DNA from: Brachybacterium sp. YJGR34
GTDB taxonomy: Bacteria; Actinomycetota; Actinomycetes; Actinomycetales; Dermabacteraceae
Reading direction: 5' to 3'
NCBI RefSeq assembly: GCF_003347015.1
Contig: NZ_PNFB01000011.1
Span: forward strand, 56,330-120,329
Length of the DNA: 64,000 nt
The position numbers and the translations under genes were made by a program. Positions 55,369 to 64,000 of this stretch are shown here, in pieces. The notes under the pieces are model-generated. The model was not told the origin of the DNA, ran no database searches, and saw only the letters and a list, made by a program, of their open reading frames with translations. Numbering within the stretch: the first letter of the stretch is position 1; each line of letters starts with the position of its first letter.

Positions 55369-58269
55369 ATGGCGACACGTACGTCTTCCCCCGCCCGTGC
55401 GTCGAAAGGCTCGTCCCGGACCTCGTCCGCCGGCACCTCGCGGACGAAGGCCTCCGCGGCGAACGATCCCTCGACGCTCCCGCTCCCGGTGCGCGCAGTG
55501 CGCTCCGGCTATCTCTCGATCGCCCGCATGGTCGGCGGCCTGGTCCGTTCGATCGGCGTGCAGCGTTGGGAGGTGGCCCCGGAGCAGCGGCGCGACGGCT
55601 ATGCGCTGTTCCTGCTGCTGCTGGCGGTGCTGGTGGCGGTGGTCGAATGGTGGCAGTCCTCCGGGCCGGTGTTCGGGGCGGTGCACACCGTGGTCGCCGG
55701 CACCTTCGGCATCTCCTCCATGGTGATCCCGCTGCTGGCCGCCGGATGGGCGGTGCGCATGTTCCGCCGTCCCGACCAGGTGCGCGCCAACTCGCGCATC
55801 GCGATCGGCATCGCCATCCTGCTCACCGCGATCTCCGCGATCGCGTCCGTGGCCGCGCGGCTGCCCGCCCCGGCCGACGGCATCGACGCGCTGGCGCGCG
55901 GCGGCGGCGTGCTCGGCTACCTGGCGGCGGCCCCGCTGGTGGCCCTGGTGCCGCCCACGGCCGTGGTGGTCATCCACTCCGTGCTCATCGCCTTCGGCAT
56001 CCTGGTGCTCACGGCCACGCCCGTGGAGTCGATCCCCTCGCGGCTGCGCGGCATGTACCAGGTGATGGTCGGCAGCAGTGAGGAGGAGGACGAGGAGCGC
56101 GTGGCCTTCGGCCTGCGCCCGCGCCGGGTTGATCCGGCCGTGCACGAGCAGGCGACCACGGCCCAGCCCGCCGGCCGTCCCCGTCGGCGCACCCGCCGGG
56201 AGAAGGCCGCAGCGAAGGCGGAGGCGGCCGAGCGCGATCACGAGAGCTTCGGCTATGCCGGGGACGAGGCCTTCGAGCAGGGCGTCGCCGAGGAGGGCGA
56301 GGCGACGGCGCCGACGCGCAGGAAGGGACGCAAGGGCGGGCCGCGGCGCGCCGCGTCGCCGGACGCGACCGAGGCCGTCGACGCGGTCGAGGGCGAGAAC
56401 CACCGCGCCAAGTCCTTCCCCGGTGCGGGGGCGCGGGGTGGCACGAAGGCCACCACGCCGATGCCCACGGCCGCGAAGGCGGGTGCCGCCGCGCAGGTCC
56501 CGGCGAAGGCCGCGCGGCCGGCCGAGGAGGACAAGCCCGAGCTGGTCCCGCCGCCGCCCGGGGACCTGCCCCGCGCGGGGGAGCAGCTCGAGCTCGCCGG
56601 CGACATCGTCTACACGCTCCCGGAGTCCTCGTTCCTGCTGGAGGGGCCCCCGCACAAGACCCGCTCCGAGGCCAACGACCACGTCGTGGCGGCCCTCGGG
56701 GAGGTCTTCGAGCAGTTCAACGTCAACGCCGAGGTGGTGGGCTTCTCCCGCGGCCCGACGGTCACCCGCTACGAGGTGGAGCTGGCTCCGGGCACCAAGG
56801 TCGAGAAGGTCACGGCCCTGGACAAGAACATTTCCTACGCCGTCGCCAGCTCCGACGTCCGGATCCTCTCGCCGATCCCCGGCAAGAAGGCGATCGGCAT
56901 CGAGATCCCCAACACGGACCGCGAGACGGTGGTGCTGGGCGATGTGCTGCGCAGCCAGGTCGCGCGGCGCAGCGAGCACCCGCTGCTGATGGGCGTGGGC
57001 AAGGACGTCGAGGGCGGCTACGTGGTCGCGAACCTCGCGAAGATGCCCCACCTGCTCGTCGCGGGCGCCACCGGGGCCGGCAAGTCGGTCTTCGTGAACT
57101 CGATGATCACCTCCATCCTCATGCGCGCCACGCCCGAGGAGGTGCGCATGGTGCTCGTGGACCCCAAGCGCGTCGAGCTCACCCTCTACGAGGGCATCCC
57201 GCACCTGATCACGCCGATCATCACCAACCCCAAGAAGGCCGCCGAGGCGCTCGAGTGGGTGGTCAAGGAGATGGACGCGCGCTACGACGACCTCGCCGCC
57301 TTCGGATTCAAGCACGTCGACGACTTCAACAAGGCGGTGCGCGCCGGGGAGGTGACCCCGCCCCCCGGCAGCGAGCGTCGCCTGGCCCCGTACCCGTACC
57401 TGCTGGTCGTGGTCGACGAGCTCGCGGACCTCATGATGGTCGCCCCGCGGGACGTCGAGGCGTCGATCCAGCGCATCACCCAGCTGGCACGCGCCGCCGG
57501 CATCCACCTGATCCTGGCCACGCAGCGCCCCTCGGTCGATGTCGTCACCGGCATCATCAAGGCCAACGTGCCCAGCCGACTGGCCTTCTCCACGTCCTCG
57601 CTGCAGGACTCGCGGGTCATCCTGGACTCCGTCGGCGCCGAGAAGCTGATCGGCCAGGGCGATGCCCTGTTCCATCCGATGGGCAAGGCCAAGCCGATGC
57701 GCGTGCAGGGCGCCTGGGTCAACGAGTCGGAGATCCACAAGGTCGTCGACCACGTCAAGGCGCAGATGAAGCCCAACTACCGCGAGGACGTCACGGTCGT
57801 CGCGGCCAAGAAGCAGATCGACGACGACATCGGCGACGATCTCGAGGTGCTGCTGCAGGCGGCCGAGCTCGTGGTCACCACCCAGTTCGGCTCGACCTCG
57901 ATGCTGCAGCGCAAGCTGCGCGTCGGCTTCGCGAAGGCCGGTCGCCTCATGGACCTGCTGGAGTCCCGCGAGATCGTCGGCCCGTCCGAGGGGTCGAAGG
58001 CGCGCGACGTGCTGATCCACCCCGACGACCTCGCCACCGCCATCGCCCGGGTCCGGGGCGAGGAGAGCCCGGGGGAGGAGGCGCCCTACGGCGCCGATCA
58101 GGCGGTCGAGCTCGAGAGCCCCTCGTCCGGGGCCGACGGCGCCGCGGCGGCGGAGGACCGGTACGCGGCGGACCCGCTGGCCGACGACGGCTCCGAGCCC
58201 GCGACCGACTACTACGATGACGCGGACGAGGCGGAGAGCGAGGACGCCTGGAGCCTCACGGGACGCTGA
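55369..58269 (+). CDS. ftsK: DNA translocase FtsK/SpoIIIE
   Basis: FtsK pumps chromosome ends through the division septum. The 966-residue protein has a Ser/Arg/Thr-rich N-terminus, four to five membrane spans (about 80-225), a charged, Ala-rich linker (about 230-400) and the motor: alpha domain PGTKVEKVTALDKNISYAVASSDVRILSPIPGKKAIGIEIPN, Walker A GATGAGKS (566-573), Walker B VVVDELADLM (D683-E684) and IHLILATQRPSVDVVTGIIKANVPSRLAF. A winged-helix gamma domain (LVVTTQFGSTSMLQRKLRVGFAKAGRLMDLLE) and an acidic tail follow. The ATG at 55369 has a leaderless-type -10; an in-frame ATG 57 bases upstream is less likely. Confidence 0.96.
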   Translation: MATRTSSPARASKGSSRTSSAGTSRTKASAANDPSTLPLPVRAVRSGYLSIARMVGGLVRSIGVQRWEVAPEQRRDGYALFLLLLAVLVAVVEWWQSSGPVFGAVHTVVAGTFGISSMVIPLLAAGWAVRMFRRPDQVRANSRIAIGIAILLTAISAIASVAARLPAPADGIDALARGGGVLGYLAAAPLVALVPPTAVVVIHSVLIAFGILVLTATPVESIPSRLRGMYQVMVGSSEEEDEERVAFGLRPRRVDPAVHEQATTAQPAGRPRRRTRREKAAAKAEAAERDHESFGYAGDEAFEQGVAEEGEATAPTRRKGRKGGPRRAASPDATEAVDAVEGENHRAKSFPGAGARGGTKATTPMPTAAKAGAAAQVPAKAARPAEEDKPELVPPPPGDLPRAGEQLELAGDIVYTLPESSFLLEGPPHKTRSEANDHVVAALGEVFEQFNVNAEVVGFSRGPTVTRYEVELAPGTKVEKVTALDKNISYAVASSDVRILSPIPGKKAIGIEIPNTDRETVVLGDVLRSQVARRSEHPLLMGVGKDVEGGYVVANLAKMPHLLVAGATGAGKSVFVNSMITSILMRATPEEVRMVLVDPKRVELTLYEGIPHLITPIITNPKKAAEALEWVVKEMDARYDDLAAFGFKHVDDFNKAVRAGEVTPPPGSERRLAPYPYLLVVVDELADLMMVAPRDVEASIQRITQLARAAGIHLILATQRPSVDVVTGIIKANVPSRLAFSTSSLQDSRVILDSVGAEKLIGQGDALFHPMGKAKPMRVQGAWVNESEIHKVVDHVKAQMKPNYREDVTVVAAKKQIDDDIGDDLEVLLQAAELVVTTQFGSTSMLQRKLRVGFAKAGRLMDLLESREIVGPSEGSKARDVLIHPDDLATAIARVRGEESPGEEAPYGADQAVELESPSSGADGAAAAEDRYAADPLADDGSEPATDYYDDADEAESEDAWSLTGR

Positions 58270-58336
58270 GGGGCGTCCGCGCCCCGTACCGTCCGAGCAC
58301 GACGAACCCCCAGCCCATGCCACCCCAGGAGCACCG

Positions 58337-58933
58337 ATGACCACGTCCCGCACCGAGCCGGTCCCGCTGTGGAACATCGCCAACATCCTCACCATGGTGC
58401 GGTGCGCGATGGTCCCGCTGCTGGTGGTGCTCGCCGCGCAGTACGCCGACTCCGTCCCCGGCCGGCTGGTGGTGGCCGGCGTGTTCGTGCTGGCCATGAT
58501 CACCGATGCCCTCGACGGCCATCTGGCGCGCAGCCGCGGGCTGATCACCGACTTCGGCAAGATCGTCGATCCGATCGCGGACAAGGCGATGACCGGCGCG
58601 GCGCTGATCATGCTCTCCGTCTGGGAGTACGTGCCCTGGTGGATGACCGTGCTCATCCTGGTGCGCGAGTTCGGCATCACCATCATGCGCTTCACGATCC
58701 TGAAGTACGGGGCGCTGCCGGCGAACATGGCGGGCAAGGCGAAGACGATGGTCCAGACCATCGCGATCACCTTCTGCCTGATCCCCGTCGAGATGTGGTG
58801 GGAGCCGGCCCGCTGGATCGGCCTGGCTCTGGTGCTGCTCGCCGTGATCCTCACCGTGTGGTCCGGGCTGGTGAACCTCAAGGACGGACTGCGGCTGCGC
58901 CGTGAGGCCCTGGCCGGCGGCGCCGCCGGATGA
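58337..58933 (+). CDS. pgsA: CDP-diacylglycerol-glycerol-3-phosphate 3-phosphatidyltransferase
   Basis: PgsA makes phosphatidylglycerophosphate from CDP-diacylglycerol, the product of CdsA. The 198-residue membrane protein has about five spans. The CDP-alcohol phosphotransferase motif with metal-binding aspartates reads DALDGHLARS, then GLITDFGKIVDPIADK. The ATG at 58337 follows CCAGGAGC. The stop overlaps the next gene by ATGA. Order ftsK-pgsA-cinA-clgR matches Rv2748c-Rv2745c in M. tuberculosis, from memory. Confidence 0.95.
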   Translation: MTTSRTEPVPLWNIANILTMVRCAMVPLLVVLAAQYADSVPGRLVVAGVFVLAMITDALDGHLARSRGLITDFGKIVDPIADKAMTGAALIMLSVWEYVPWWMTVLILVREFGITIMRFTILKYGALPANMAGKAKTMVQTIAITFCLIPVEMWWEPARWIGLALVLLAVILTVWSGLVNLKDGLRLRREALAGGAAG

Positions 58934-59457
58934 GCCGGTCCGAGGACGGGCCGACGGGTCCTCCCGGGGCGTCGCCGGCGCCCCCGGTGGATCCGGCCGA
59001 GGTCATCGCGCGGGCCGCCGCCCAGGGCTGGACGATCGCCACCGCGGAGTCCCTGACCGCCGGGGCCGTGGTCGCCCGTCTGGTCGACGTCCCCGGCGCC
59101 AGCGCGGTGATCGCCGGGGGCGCGGCCTGCTACTCGTACGGCGCGAAGACCCGGGTGCTGGGGGTCGATCCGGACCTGCTGGCACGCACGGGCGCCGTGA
59201 CGGCCGCGGTCGCGGTCGCGATGGCCCAGGGAGCGATGACGATCTATGACGCGGACCTGGCGGTCGCGACCACGGGCGTGGCGGGTCCCGGCCCCGACGA
59301 GCGCGGCGTCCCCGAGGGCACCGTCTGGCTCGCGGTCGTGCGCCGGGGCGAGCCGGCGCGGACCCGTGAACTGCATCTCAGCGGCGGGAGAGCGCGGATC
59401 CGGGCCCGGACGGTGGAGGCGGCCGTGGCGGAGCTCGCCGCGGCGCTGCCGCGCTAG
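58930..59457 (+). CDS. CinA C-terminal domain / NMN amidohydrolase (PncC-like)
   Basis: This 175-residue stand-alone CinA C-terminal domain hydrolyses nicotinamide mononucleotide to NaMN and ammonia in NAD recycling. Motifs are [52 protein letters not shown] and [25 protein letters not shown]. About 20 Pro/Gly-rich residues precede the domain. The ATG at 58930 overlaps the pgsA stop. clgR follows after a 232-base regulatory spacer. Confidence 0.95.
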   Translation: MSRSEDGPTGPPGASPAPPVDPAEVIARAAAQGWTIATAESLTAGAVVARLVDVPGASAVIAGGAACYSYGAKTRVLGVDPDLLARTGAVTAAVAVAMAQGAMTIYDADLAVATTGVAGPGPDERGVPEGTVWLAVVRRGEPARTRELHLSGGRARIRARTVEAAVAELAAALPR

Positions 59458-59548
59458 GCTCCCGCGCAGGTCGGACCCGGCGCGTCCGGCGGTCTCTCCC
59501 CGAGGGCCGGCCGTGCACATCGTCCAGGTAACCGTGGGGGTGTCGCAC

Positions 59549-59554
59549 TACACT
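59549..59554 (+). promoter_or_regulatory. -10 hexamer TACACT for clgR
   Basis: TACACT predicts a start near 59561 and a 130-base leader. The -35 position reads AGGTAA, a poor sigma-70 match, so an alternative sigma factor is possible. Confidence 0.45.
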
Positions 59555-59640
59555 CTGGGGAACACTTCCGAGGGACGGCGCGTTGACCTGATCGTGATGA
59601 CGTACCGCACCCCCGAGGTGCACGACAAGTTCCATCAGAT

Positions 59641-59670
59641 CACTCAGAGTCACCAGACCACTCAGAGTCA
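59641..59670 (+). repeat. Direct repeat pair upstream of clgR
   Basis: CACTCAGAGTCA occurs at 59641-59652 and again at 59659-59670, an 18-bp period. It ends 19 bases before the clgR ATG, next to the GGAAGGGAGG ribosome-binding site. It could be an operator or a translational control element. Read in the clgR frame it encodes [12 protein letters not shown] hexapeptide repeats, but no conserved protein extends there. Confidence 0.7.
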
Positions 59671-59689
59671 GAGGAAGGGAGGCAGGTCC

Positions 59690-59995
59690 ATGATCCTGTT
59701 CCGCCAGGAGCTCGGCGACGTGCTGCGCGACGCGCGCCGCTCCCAGGGCCGCACTCTGCGGCAGGTGTCCTCCGACGCCCGCGTGTCGCTGGGCTACCTC
59801 AGCGAGATCGAGCGTGGGCAGAAGGAAGCCTCCAGCGAGCTGCTGGTCTCGGTGACCGACGCCCTGGGTCTGCCGCTGTCCTTCGTGCTGCGCGAGGTGT
59901 CCGACAGGATCGCCGTCGCCGAGCGTGTGACCATCCCCGACACCGTCCCCGAGGGGCTCGCCGAGGGCGCGGCTCCGCTGGTGGGCGCCCACTGA
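59690..59995 (+). CDS. clgR: XRE family transcriptional regulator ClgR
   Basis: This 101-residue regulator has one Cro/CI-type helix-turn-helix (about residues 7-63: [54 protein letters not shown]). It matches ClgR, the activator of clp protease and stress genes in actinobacteria, in sequence start ([16 protein letters not shown]) and in gene position after cinA. ClgR is itself degraded by Clp; the C-terminal end GAAPLVGAH is a possible hydrophobic degron. The ATG at 59690 follows GGAAGGGAGG. DUF3046 starts one base after the stop. Confidence 0.92.
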   Translation: MILFRQELGDVLRDARRSQGRTLRQVSSDARVSLGYLSEIERGQKEASSELLVSVTDALGLPLSFVLREVSDRIAVAERVTIPDTVPEGLAEGAAPLVGAH

Positions 59996-59996
59996 G

Positions 59997-60221
59997 GTGC
60001 GACGCAGCGAGTTCACGGAGCTGGCCGACCACGTCTTCGGCCCCTCCCTGGCCCGCACCTATGCGCGCGACCTCGTGCTCGAGCAGATCGGCGGCGTGAG
60101 CGCCGAGGAGGCTCTCGAGCGCGGGGTCGCGGTGCGCTCGGTGTGGACCGCGCTCTGCGACGCCCTGGACGTGCCCGAGTCCGCGCGCTGGGAGATACCG
60201 CCCGAGCAGCGCCGGCGCTGA
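59997..60221 (+). CDS. DUF3046 domain-containing protein
   Basis: This 74-residue actinobacterial protein has the conserved [55 protein letters not shown]. It is encoded between clgR and recA in most actinobacteria (Rv2738c in M. tuberculosis, from memory). No function is established. The GTG at 59997 follows the clgR stop by one base, so it is translated with clgR. Confidence 0.93.
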   Translation: MRRSEFTELADHVFGPSLARTYARDLVLEQIGGVSAEEALERGVAVRSVWTALCDALDVPESARWEIPPEQRRR

Positions 60222-60327
60222 GGCCGGTGCGCGCCGGGGCGTCGAGCAGGATGTCCCGCGGGCCCGGGGCGCCCGCGCGGGCGTGGGCAGGGCGACACGC
60301 CGCGACACGCGCCGATCTCTCGCGCGT

Positions 60328-60343
60328 TCGAACGCCTGTTCGG
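60328..60343 (+). promoter_or_regulatory. LexA (SOS) box of recA
   Basis: TCGAACGCCTGTTCGG matches the actinobacterial/Bacillus-type LexA palindrome TCGAAC-N4-GTTCGA at 15 of 16 positions (last base differs). It lies between the -35 and -10 regions, where bound LexA would block polymerase. Confidence 0.85.
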
Positions 60344-60349
60344 TACAGT
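60344..60349 (+). promoter_or_regulatory. recA -10 hexamer TACAGT
   Basis: TACAGT directly abuts the LexA box and predicts a start near 60357. The 158-base leader that follows shows no ORF I can support. The whole DUF3046-recA gap (60222-60514) otherwise holds nothing recognisable. Confidence 0.6.
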
Positions 60350-60514
60350 GTGTCCTGTCGGTCCTCCGGGACCGCGCCCACGCTCTCACCTCTCCTCCCC
60401 ACCGCCCCGATATCCACCGGGGATCCGGGGCCACGGCGAATGTCGGGGTCGGCGCCTACGGTGGCCGCACGGTCACCACGTCGGCACACCCGGCCCTCTG
60501 GAAGGAACAACCAC

Positions 60515-61636
60515 ATGCCCGCATCGAAGTCCTCCTCGAAGTCGTCCTCGAAGGATCGGGGCTCCTCGCTCGACAACGCCCTCGCCCAGATCGACCGCCA
60601 GTTCGGCAAGGGCTCGGTCATGCGTCTGGGCGACGACGTCCGCCCGCCGGTCGAGGTCATCCCCAGCGGCTCGGTCGCGCTGGACGCCGCCCTCGGCATC
60701 GGGGGCCTGCCCCGCGGCCGCATCGTCGAGATCTACGGCCCGGAGTCCTCGGGCAAGACGACCCTCGCCCTGCACGCGGTCGCCAACGCCCAGCGCAACG
60801 GCGGCATCGCCGCCTTCATCGACGCCGAGCACGCCCTGGACCCCGAGTACGCCAAGAAGCTCGGGGTCGACACCGACGCCCTGCTGGTCTCGCAGCCGGA
60901 CACAGGCGAGCAGGCTCTCGAGATCACCGACATGCTGATCCGCTCGGGCGCGCTGGACGTCGTGGTCGTCGACTCGGTGGCTGCGCTGGTCCCCAAGGCG
61001 GAGATCGAGGGCGAGATGGGCGACTCCCACGTCGGCCTGCAGGCACGTCTGATGTCCCAGGCGCTGCGCAAGCTCACCGGGGCGCTCTCGTCCTCGGGCA
61101 CCACCGCGATCTTCATCAACCAGCTGCGCGAGAAGATCGGCGTCTTCTTCGGCAGCCCGGAGACCACCACCGGCGGCAAGGCGCTGAAGTTCTACGCCTC
61201 GGTCCGGATGGACATCCGCCGCATCGAGACCCTCAAGTCGGGCTCCGACGCGGTGGGCAACCGCACCCGCGTCAAGGTCGTCAAGAACAAGATGGCTCCG
61301 CCGTTCAAGCAGGCCGAATTCGACATCCTCTACGGGGAGGGCATCTCCCGCGAGGGCGGTCTGATCGACCTCGGCGTCGAGCACGGCGTGGTCCGCAAGT
61401 CCGGTGCCTGGTTCACCTACGAGGGGGACCAGCTGGGGCAGGGCAAGGAGAACTCCCGGCAGTTCCTGAAGGACAACCCGGATCTCGCCGCGGAGATCGA
61501 GGAGAAGATCCTGCGCACCCTGGGCGTCGGCAAGTACGCGGCGGAGCATGCCGCCGCGGAGGCGGAAGCGGCGGTCGCCGAGGCGCCGCTCGGCGAGGAC
61601 GAGTTCCTCGACGAGGACGTCCCCGCCACCATCTGA
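60515..61636 (+). CDS. recA: Recombinase RecA
   Basis: RecA drives homologous recombination and triggers LexA self-cleavage. The 373-residue protein has a Ser/Lys-rich N-terminus, [18 protein letters not shown], Walker A GPESSGKT (75-82), [32 protein letters not shown], the L2 region [25 protein letters not shown] and an Ala/Glu/Asp-rich tail. There is no intein, unlike M. tuberculosis RecA. GGAAGGAACAA precedes the ATG. The gene is SOS-regulated through the upstream LexA box, and recX follows at once. Confidence 0.98.
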   Translation: MPASKSSSKSSSKDRGSSLDNALAQIDRQFGKGSVMRLGDDVRPPVEVIPSGSVALDAALGIGGLPRGRIVEIYGPESSGKTTLALHAVANAQRNGGIAAFIDAEHALDPEYAKKLGVDTDALLVSQPDTGEQALEITDMLIRSGALDVVVVDSVAALVPKAEIEGEMGDSHVGLQARLMSQALRKLTGALSSSGTTAIFINQLREKIGVFFGSPETTTGGKALKFYASVRMDIRRIETLKSGSDAVGNRTRVKVVKNKMAPPFKQAEFDILYGEGISREGGLIDLGVEHGVVRKSGAWFTYEGDQLGQGKENSRQFLKDNPDLAAEIEEKILRTLGVGKYAAEHAAAEAEAAVAEAPLGEDEFLDEDVPATI

Positions 61637-62314
61637 GTGATGGTGCCGCACCCCAGCACCGGCGGCGCCGGCCACATGGTCGGCGCCGCTTCCGGGTCGC
61701 CCTCGGCCGCGCAGGGTGCCTCCTCGCTGCGTCGTGAGCTCGAGGCGCGCACCCGGCGGATCATCGAGCGTCCCGCCGCGGGCCCGGACCCCGCGGCGAT
61801 GGAGCGGGAGAAGATCGTGGTCCGCGAGTGCCGATACCTGATGCGCCTGCTGGCGACCCGCCGGCGCTCGGCGGGGGAGATGCGGGAGCGTCTGGATCGG
61901 CGCGAGGTCCCTGCCGCCCTCGCGCACGAGGTCATGGCCCGCATGGACCGGGCGGGTCTCATCGATGACGCCGGCTTCGCCCGTGACTGGGTGCAGCAGC
62001 GCCGGGCGATGCGATCGCTCGGCGACGCGGCGCTGCGCCGCGAGCTCGAGCGCCGGCACGTCGACGAGCGGCTCGTCGACGCGGCGCTCGGCGCCGAGGA
62101 GAGCGACGAGGAGCTGCGCTGCCGCGAGCTGGTCCGCTCCCGCATCGGCCCCGACGACGCCGAGCGGCTCCGCGCCGAGCGTGACGGCAGCCACCGTCGT
62201 CGCCTCTCCCGTCGTCTCGATGCGCTGCTGACCCGCAAGGGATATCCCGGTGACCTCGCCGTCCATGTCATCTCCGGGGAGCTGAGGGCCGCCGCGGAGG
62301 AGAGCGTGGGCTGA
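61637..62314 (+). CDS. recX: Regulatory protein RecX
   Basis: RecX inhibits RecA filament growth. The 225-residue protein has a low-complexity N-terminus (about 1-60), then the three-helix repeats: [85 protein letters not shown] and the C-terminal [25 protein letters not shown]. The GTG at 61637 immediately follows the recA stop; ATG at 61640 is equally possible. The recA-recX pair is typical. Confidence 0.95.
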   Translation: MMVPHPSTGGAGHMVGAASGSPSAAQGASSLRRELEARTRRIIERPAAGPDPAAMEREKIVVRECRYLMRLLATRRRSAGEMRERLDRREVPAALAHEVMARMDRAGLIDDAGFARDWVQQRRAMRSLGDAALRRELERRHVDERLVDAALGAEESDEELRCRELVRSRIGPDDAERLRAERDGSHRRRLSRRLDALLTRKGYPGDLAVHVISGELRAAAEESVG

Positions 62315-62334
62315 ACCACGCACCGGTTTCGCCG

Positions 62335-62340
62335 TACCCT
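62335..62340 (+). promoter_or_regulatory. -10 hexamer TACCCT before miaB
   Basis: TACCCT ends nine bases before the miaB ATG and is followed by GGAGG, so the gene may combine a near-leaderless start with a Shine-Dalgarno used by read-through transcripts from recX. Confidence 0.45.
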
Positions 62341-62349
62341 GGAGGCACT

Positions 62350-63960
62350 ATGTCCCTGAGCTCTCCCGCCCCCCTCGCCGCTGCGGATCATGCCGCGGGC
62401 CCCGCCGCTGCGGAGCCTCGCGGCACCTACCAGGTGCGCACCTTCGGCTGTCAGATGAACGTCCACGATTCCGAGCGTCTCACCGGCCTGCTCGAGGACT
62501 CCGGCTACGTCGCCGCCCCGGCGGAGGCCGATCCTCGCCGCGGCGAGGTCGACGTGATCGTCTTCAACACCTGCGCGGTGCGCGAGAACGCGGACAACAA
62601 GCTCTACGGCACCCTCGGCGGGCTGCGGCCCGGCAAGGACGCGAACCCGTCCATGCAGATCGCCGTCGGCGGCTGTCTCGCCCAGAAGGACCGTGCCGCC
62701 ATCGTCGAGCGCGCTCCCTGGGTGGACGTCGTCTTCGGGACCCACAACATCGGCTCGCTGCCGATCCTGCTGGACCGTGCCCGGCACAATGCCGACGCGC
62801 AGGTCGAGATCCTCGAGTCCCTCGAGGTCTTCCCCTCGACCCTCCCCACCCGTCGGGACTCCGCCTACGCGGCCTGGGTGTCCATCTCGGTGGGCTGCAA
62901 CAACACCTGCACCTTCTGCATCGTGCCGTCGCTGCGCGGCAAGGAGAAGGACCGCCGCCCCGGGGACGTCCTCGCCGAGGTGCGCGACGTGGTCGCGGCC
63001 GGCGCCATCGAGGTGACCCTGCTGGGGCAGAACGTCAACTCCTACGGCGTCGAGTTCGGGGACCGCGGGGCCTTCGCGAAGCTGTTGCGCGCGTGCGGCG
63101 AGATCGATGGCCTGGAGCGGGTGCGCTTCACCTCCCCGCACCCGGCGATGTTCACCGAGGACGTCATCGAGGCGATGGCGGAGACGGGGAACGTCATGCC
63201 GCAGCTGCACATGCCGCTGCAGTCCGGCTCCGACGCCGTGCTGCGACGGATGAAGCGCTCCTACCGGTCGACGAAGTTCCTCGGCATCCTCGACGCCGTG
63301 CGCGAGCGGATCCCCGAGGCCGCGATCACCACCGACATCATCGTCGGCTTCCCCGGGGAGACCGAGGAGGACTTCCAGGCCACCCTCGACGTGGTCGAGG
63401 CCTCCCGCTTCTCGAGCGCCTTCACCTTCCAGTACTCGATCCGTCCCGGGACCCCGGCGGCCACCATGGACGACCAGATCCCCAAGGACGTCGTGCAGGA
63501 GCGCTACGAGCGGCTCATCGCCCTGCAGGACCGCATCACGCACGAGGAGAACCGCCAGCTCGAGGGGCGCGAGGTCGAGATCCTCGTCGCCGAGGGGGAG
63601 GGCAGCCGCGACGCCCGCACCCACCGGCTCTCCGGGCGCGCCCGGGACCATCGGCTGGTCCACTTCGCCCTGCCCGAGGACCTGCCCGCCGCGGAGCGAC
63701 CGCGTCCCGGCGACCTCGTCAGCGCGACCGTCACCCGCGGCGCGCCGCACTACCTGCTCGCCGACAGCGCCCTGGCGCATCCCGGGGACGGCACGGCGGG
63801 ATCCGGCAGCTTCTCGGTCCGCCGCACCCGCTCGGGCGACGCCTGGGAGGCCGGGGTGCAGGGCCTCGATGCCGGATCCTCCTGCGGCACCGGGCACGGG
63901 GGCGGCGTCGAGGCCGCGGGCCCGGTCACCCTGGGCATGCCGAGCCTGCGACGCGACTGA
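62350..63960 (+). CDS. miaB: tRNA-2-methylthio-N6-dimethylallyladenosine synthase
   Basis: MiaB adds the methylthio group to i6A37 of tRNAs using two 4Fe-4S clusters. The 536-residue protein has the MTTase domain cysteines C34 (FGCQMN), C75 (NTCAVREN) and C109 (GGCLAQ), the radical-SAM cysteines C183, C187 and C190 (CNNTCTFC), and a TRAM domain (about 410-475). About 60 Gly/Ser-rich residues follow TRAM ([14 protein letters not shown] through MPSLRRD), beyond the usual end. The recA-recX-miaB order is typical of actinobacteria; miaA is presumably downstream of the window. Confidence 0.96.
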   Translation: MSLSSPAPLAAADHAAGPAAAEPRGTYQVRTFGCQMNVHDSERLTGLLEDSGYVAAPAEADPRRGEVDVIVFNTCAVRENADNKLYGTLGGLRPGKDANPSMQIAVGGCLAQKDRAAIVERAPWVDVVFGTHNIGSLPILLDRARHNADAQVEILESLEVFPSTLPTRRDSAYAAWVSISVGCNNTCTFCIVPSLRGKEKDRRPGDVLAEVRDVVAAGAIEVTLLGQNVNSYGVEFGDRGAFAKLLRACGEIDGLERVRFTSPHPAMFTEDVIEAMAETGNVMPQLHMPLQSGSDAVLRRMKRSYRSTKFLGILDAVRERIPEAAITTDIIVGFPGETEEDFQATLDVVEASRFSSAFTFQYSIRPGTPAATMDDQIPKDVVQERYERLIALQDRITHEENRQLEGREVEILVAEGEGSRDARTHRLSGRARDHRLVHFALPEDLPAAERPRPGDLVSATVTRGAPHYLLADSALAHPGDGTAGSGSFSVRRTRSGDAWEAGVQGLDAGSSCGTGHGGGVEAAGPVTLGMPSLRRD

Positions 63961-63980
63961 CCCCCGCGACGCCGCGCGGC

Positions 63981-64000
63981 CGGTGCCCGAGAGGGCACCG
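63981..64000 (+). terminator. Hairpin after miaB at window edge
   Basis: CGGTGCCC pairs perfectly with GGGCACCG around a GAGA (GNRA) tetraloop, 20 bases after the miaB stop. The window ends here, so whether a T-run follows cannot be seen. Confidence 0.55.

Noticed and set aside
55183..59520. Minus-strand open frame of about 1,440 codons antisense to ftsK and pgsA
   Set aside because: It covers genes with complete motif sets on the plus strand and shows no domain of its own.
1..64000. tRNA, rRNA, tmRNA, RNase P RNA or riboswitch genes
   Set aside because: I looked through the intergenic stretches for CCA-ended cloverleaf patterns and known conserved cores and found none that I could support by eye.

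Overview
The window is about 70% or more G+C, uses GTG starts freely, and its genes are tightly packed with many ATGA or GTGA stop/start overlaps. Actinobacterial hallmarks include DUF2469, DUF3046, a ClgR-type regulator, DUF4439, a DUF664-type DinB protein, the GNAT gene behind ispG, an actinobacterial LexA box in front of recA, and long alanine/glutamate-rich tails on ribosomal proteins S16 and S2. Gene order follows, from memory, the Mycobacterium tuberculosis block Rv2909c (rpsP) to Rv2733c (miaB), with lineage-specific insertions. My best guess is a Micrococcales member close to Brachybacterium (Dermabacteraceae). That is inference; no marker gene such as 16S rRNA is present.

Layout. 1-2573: a YtrA-type regulator plus ABC ATPase on the minus strand, an outstanding palindromic operator, and an amidohydrolase. 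2620-9001: rpsP-khpA-lipoprotein-rimM-trmD, rplS, two signal peptidases, rnhB and DUF2469. 9326-13456: yraN, a comM-like ATPase, dprA and xerC. 13404-16424: an M23 protein facing xerC, then rpsB-tsf with structured leader and spacer RNA. 16524-25388: pyrH-frr-cdsA-rlmN, a DivIVA-repeat protein, dxr-rseP-ispG and a GNAT protein. 25405-27745: a minus-strand methyltransferase and a Tat-exported GH15-like protein. 27868-38496: proS, a DUF4439 lipoprotein (minus), then rimP-nusA-ylxR-infB-methyltransferase-rbfA-truB. 38587-44431: an L,D-transpeptidase (minus), ribF, rpsO and pnp. 44592-49672: DinB-like protein, M16 protease, dapB, a membrane protein, azlCD (minus) and a HAD phosphatase. 49829-58269: a fused asparagine synthetase/CofE-like protein, dapA, RNase J and ftsK. 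58337-63960: pgsA, pncC/cinA-like, clgR, DUF3046, recA-recX and miaB.

Most of the window is core information processing: ribosome assembly, translation initiation, RNA decay (pnp, RNase J) and DNA repair. It also carries isoprenoid (dxr, ispG), phospholipid (cdsA, pgsA) and lysine/DAP-peptidoglycan functions (dapB, dapA, the L,D-transpeptidase, and possibly the AsnB-CofE fusion). Regulation visible in sequence includes one near-consensus sigma-70 promoter with a 17-bp spacer before each of rpsP and rplS, hairpins in the rpsB and rpsO leaders, and a LexA box at recA. At least eleven genes have a -10 hexamer 6-9 bp ahead of the start codon, which predicts leaderless mRNAs.

No rRNA, tRNA, CRISPR array, prophage or insertion sequence was seen. 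The strongest candidate for something undescribed is the AsnB-CofE-like fusion at 49829-52594, between the two DAP-pathway genes. Secondary candidates are the 40-bp operator at 1322-1361, the four-repeat DivIVA-like protein, the lipoprotein coupled to 30S-maturation genes, and the repeats ahead of clgR.
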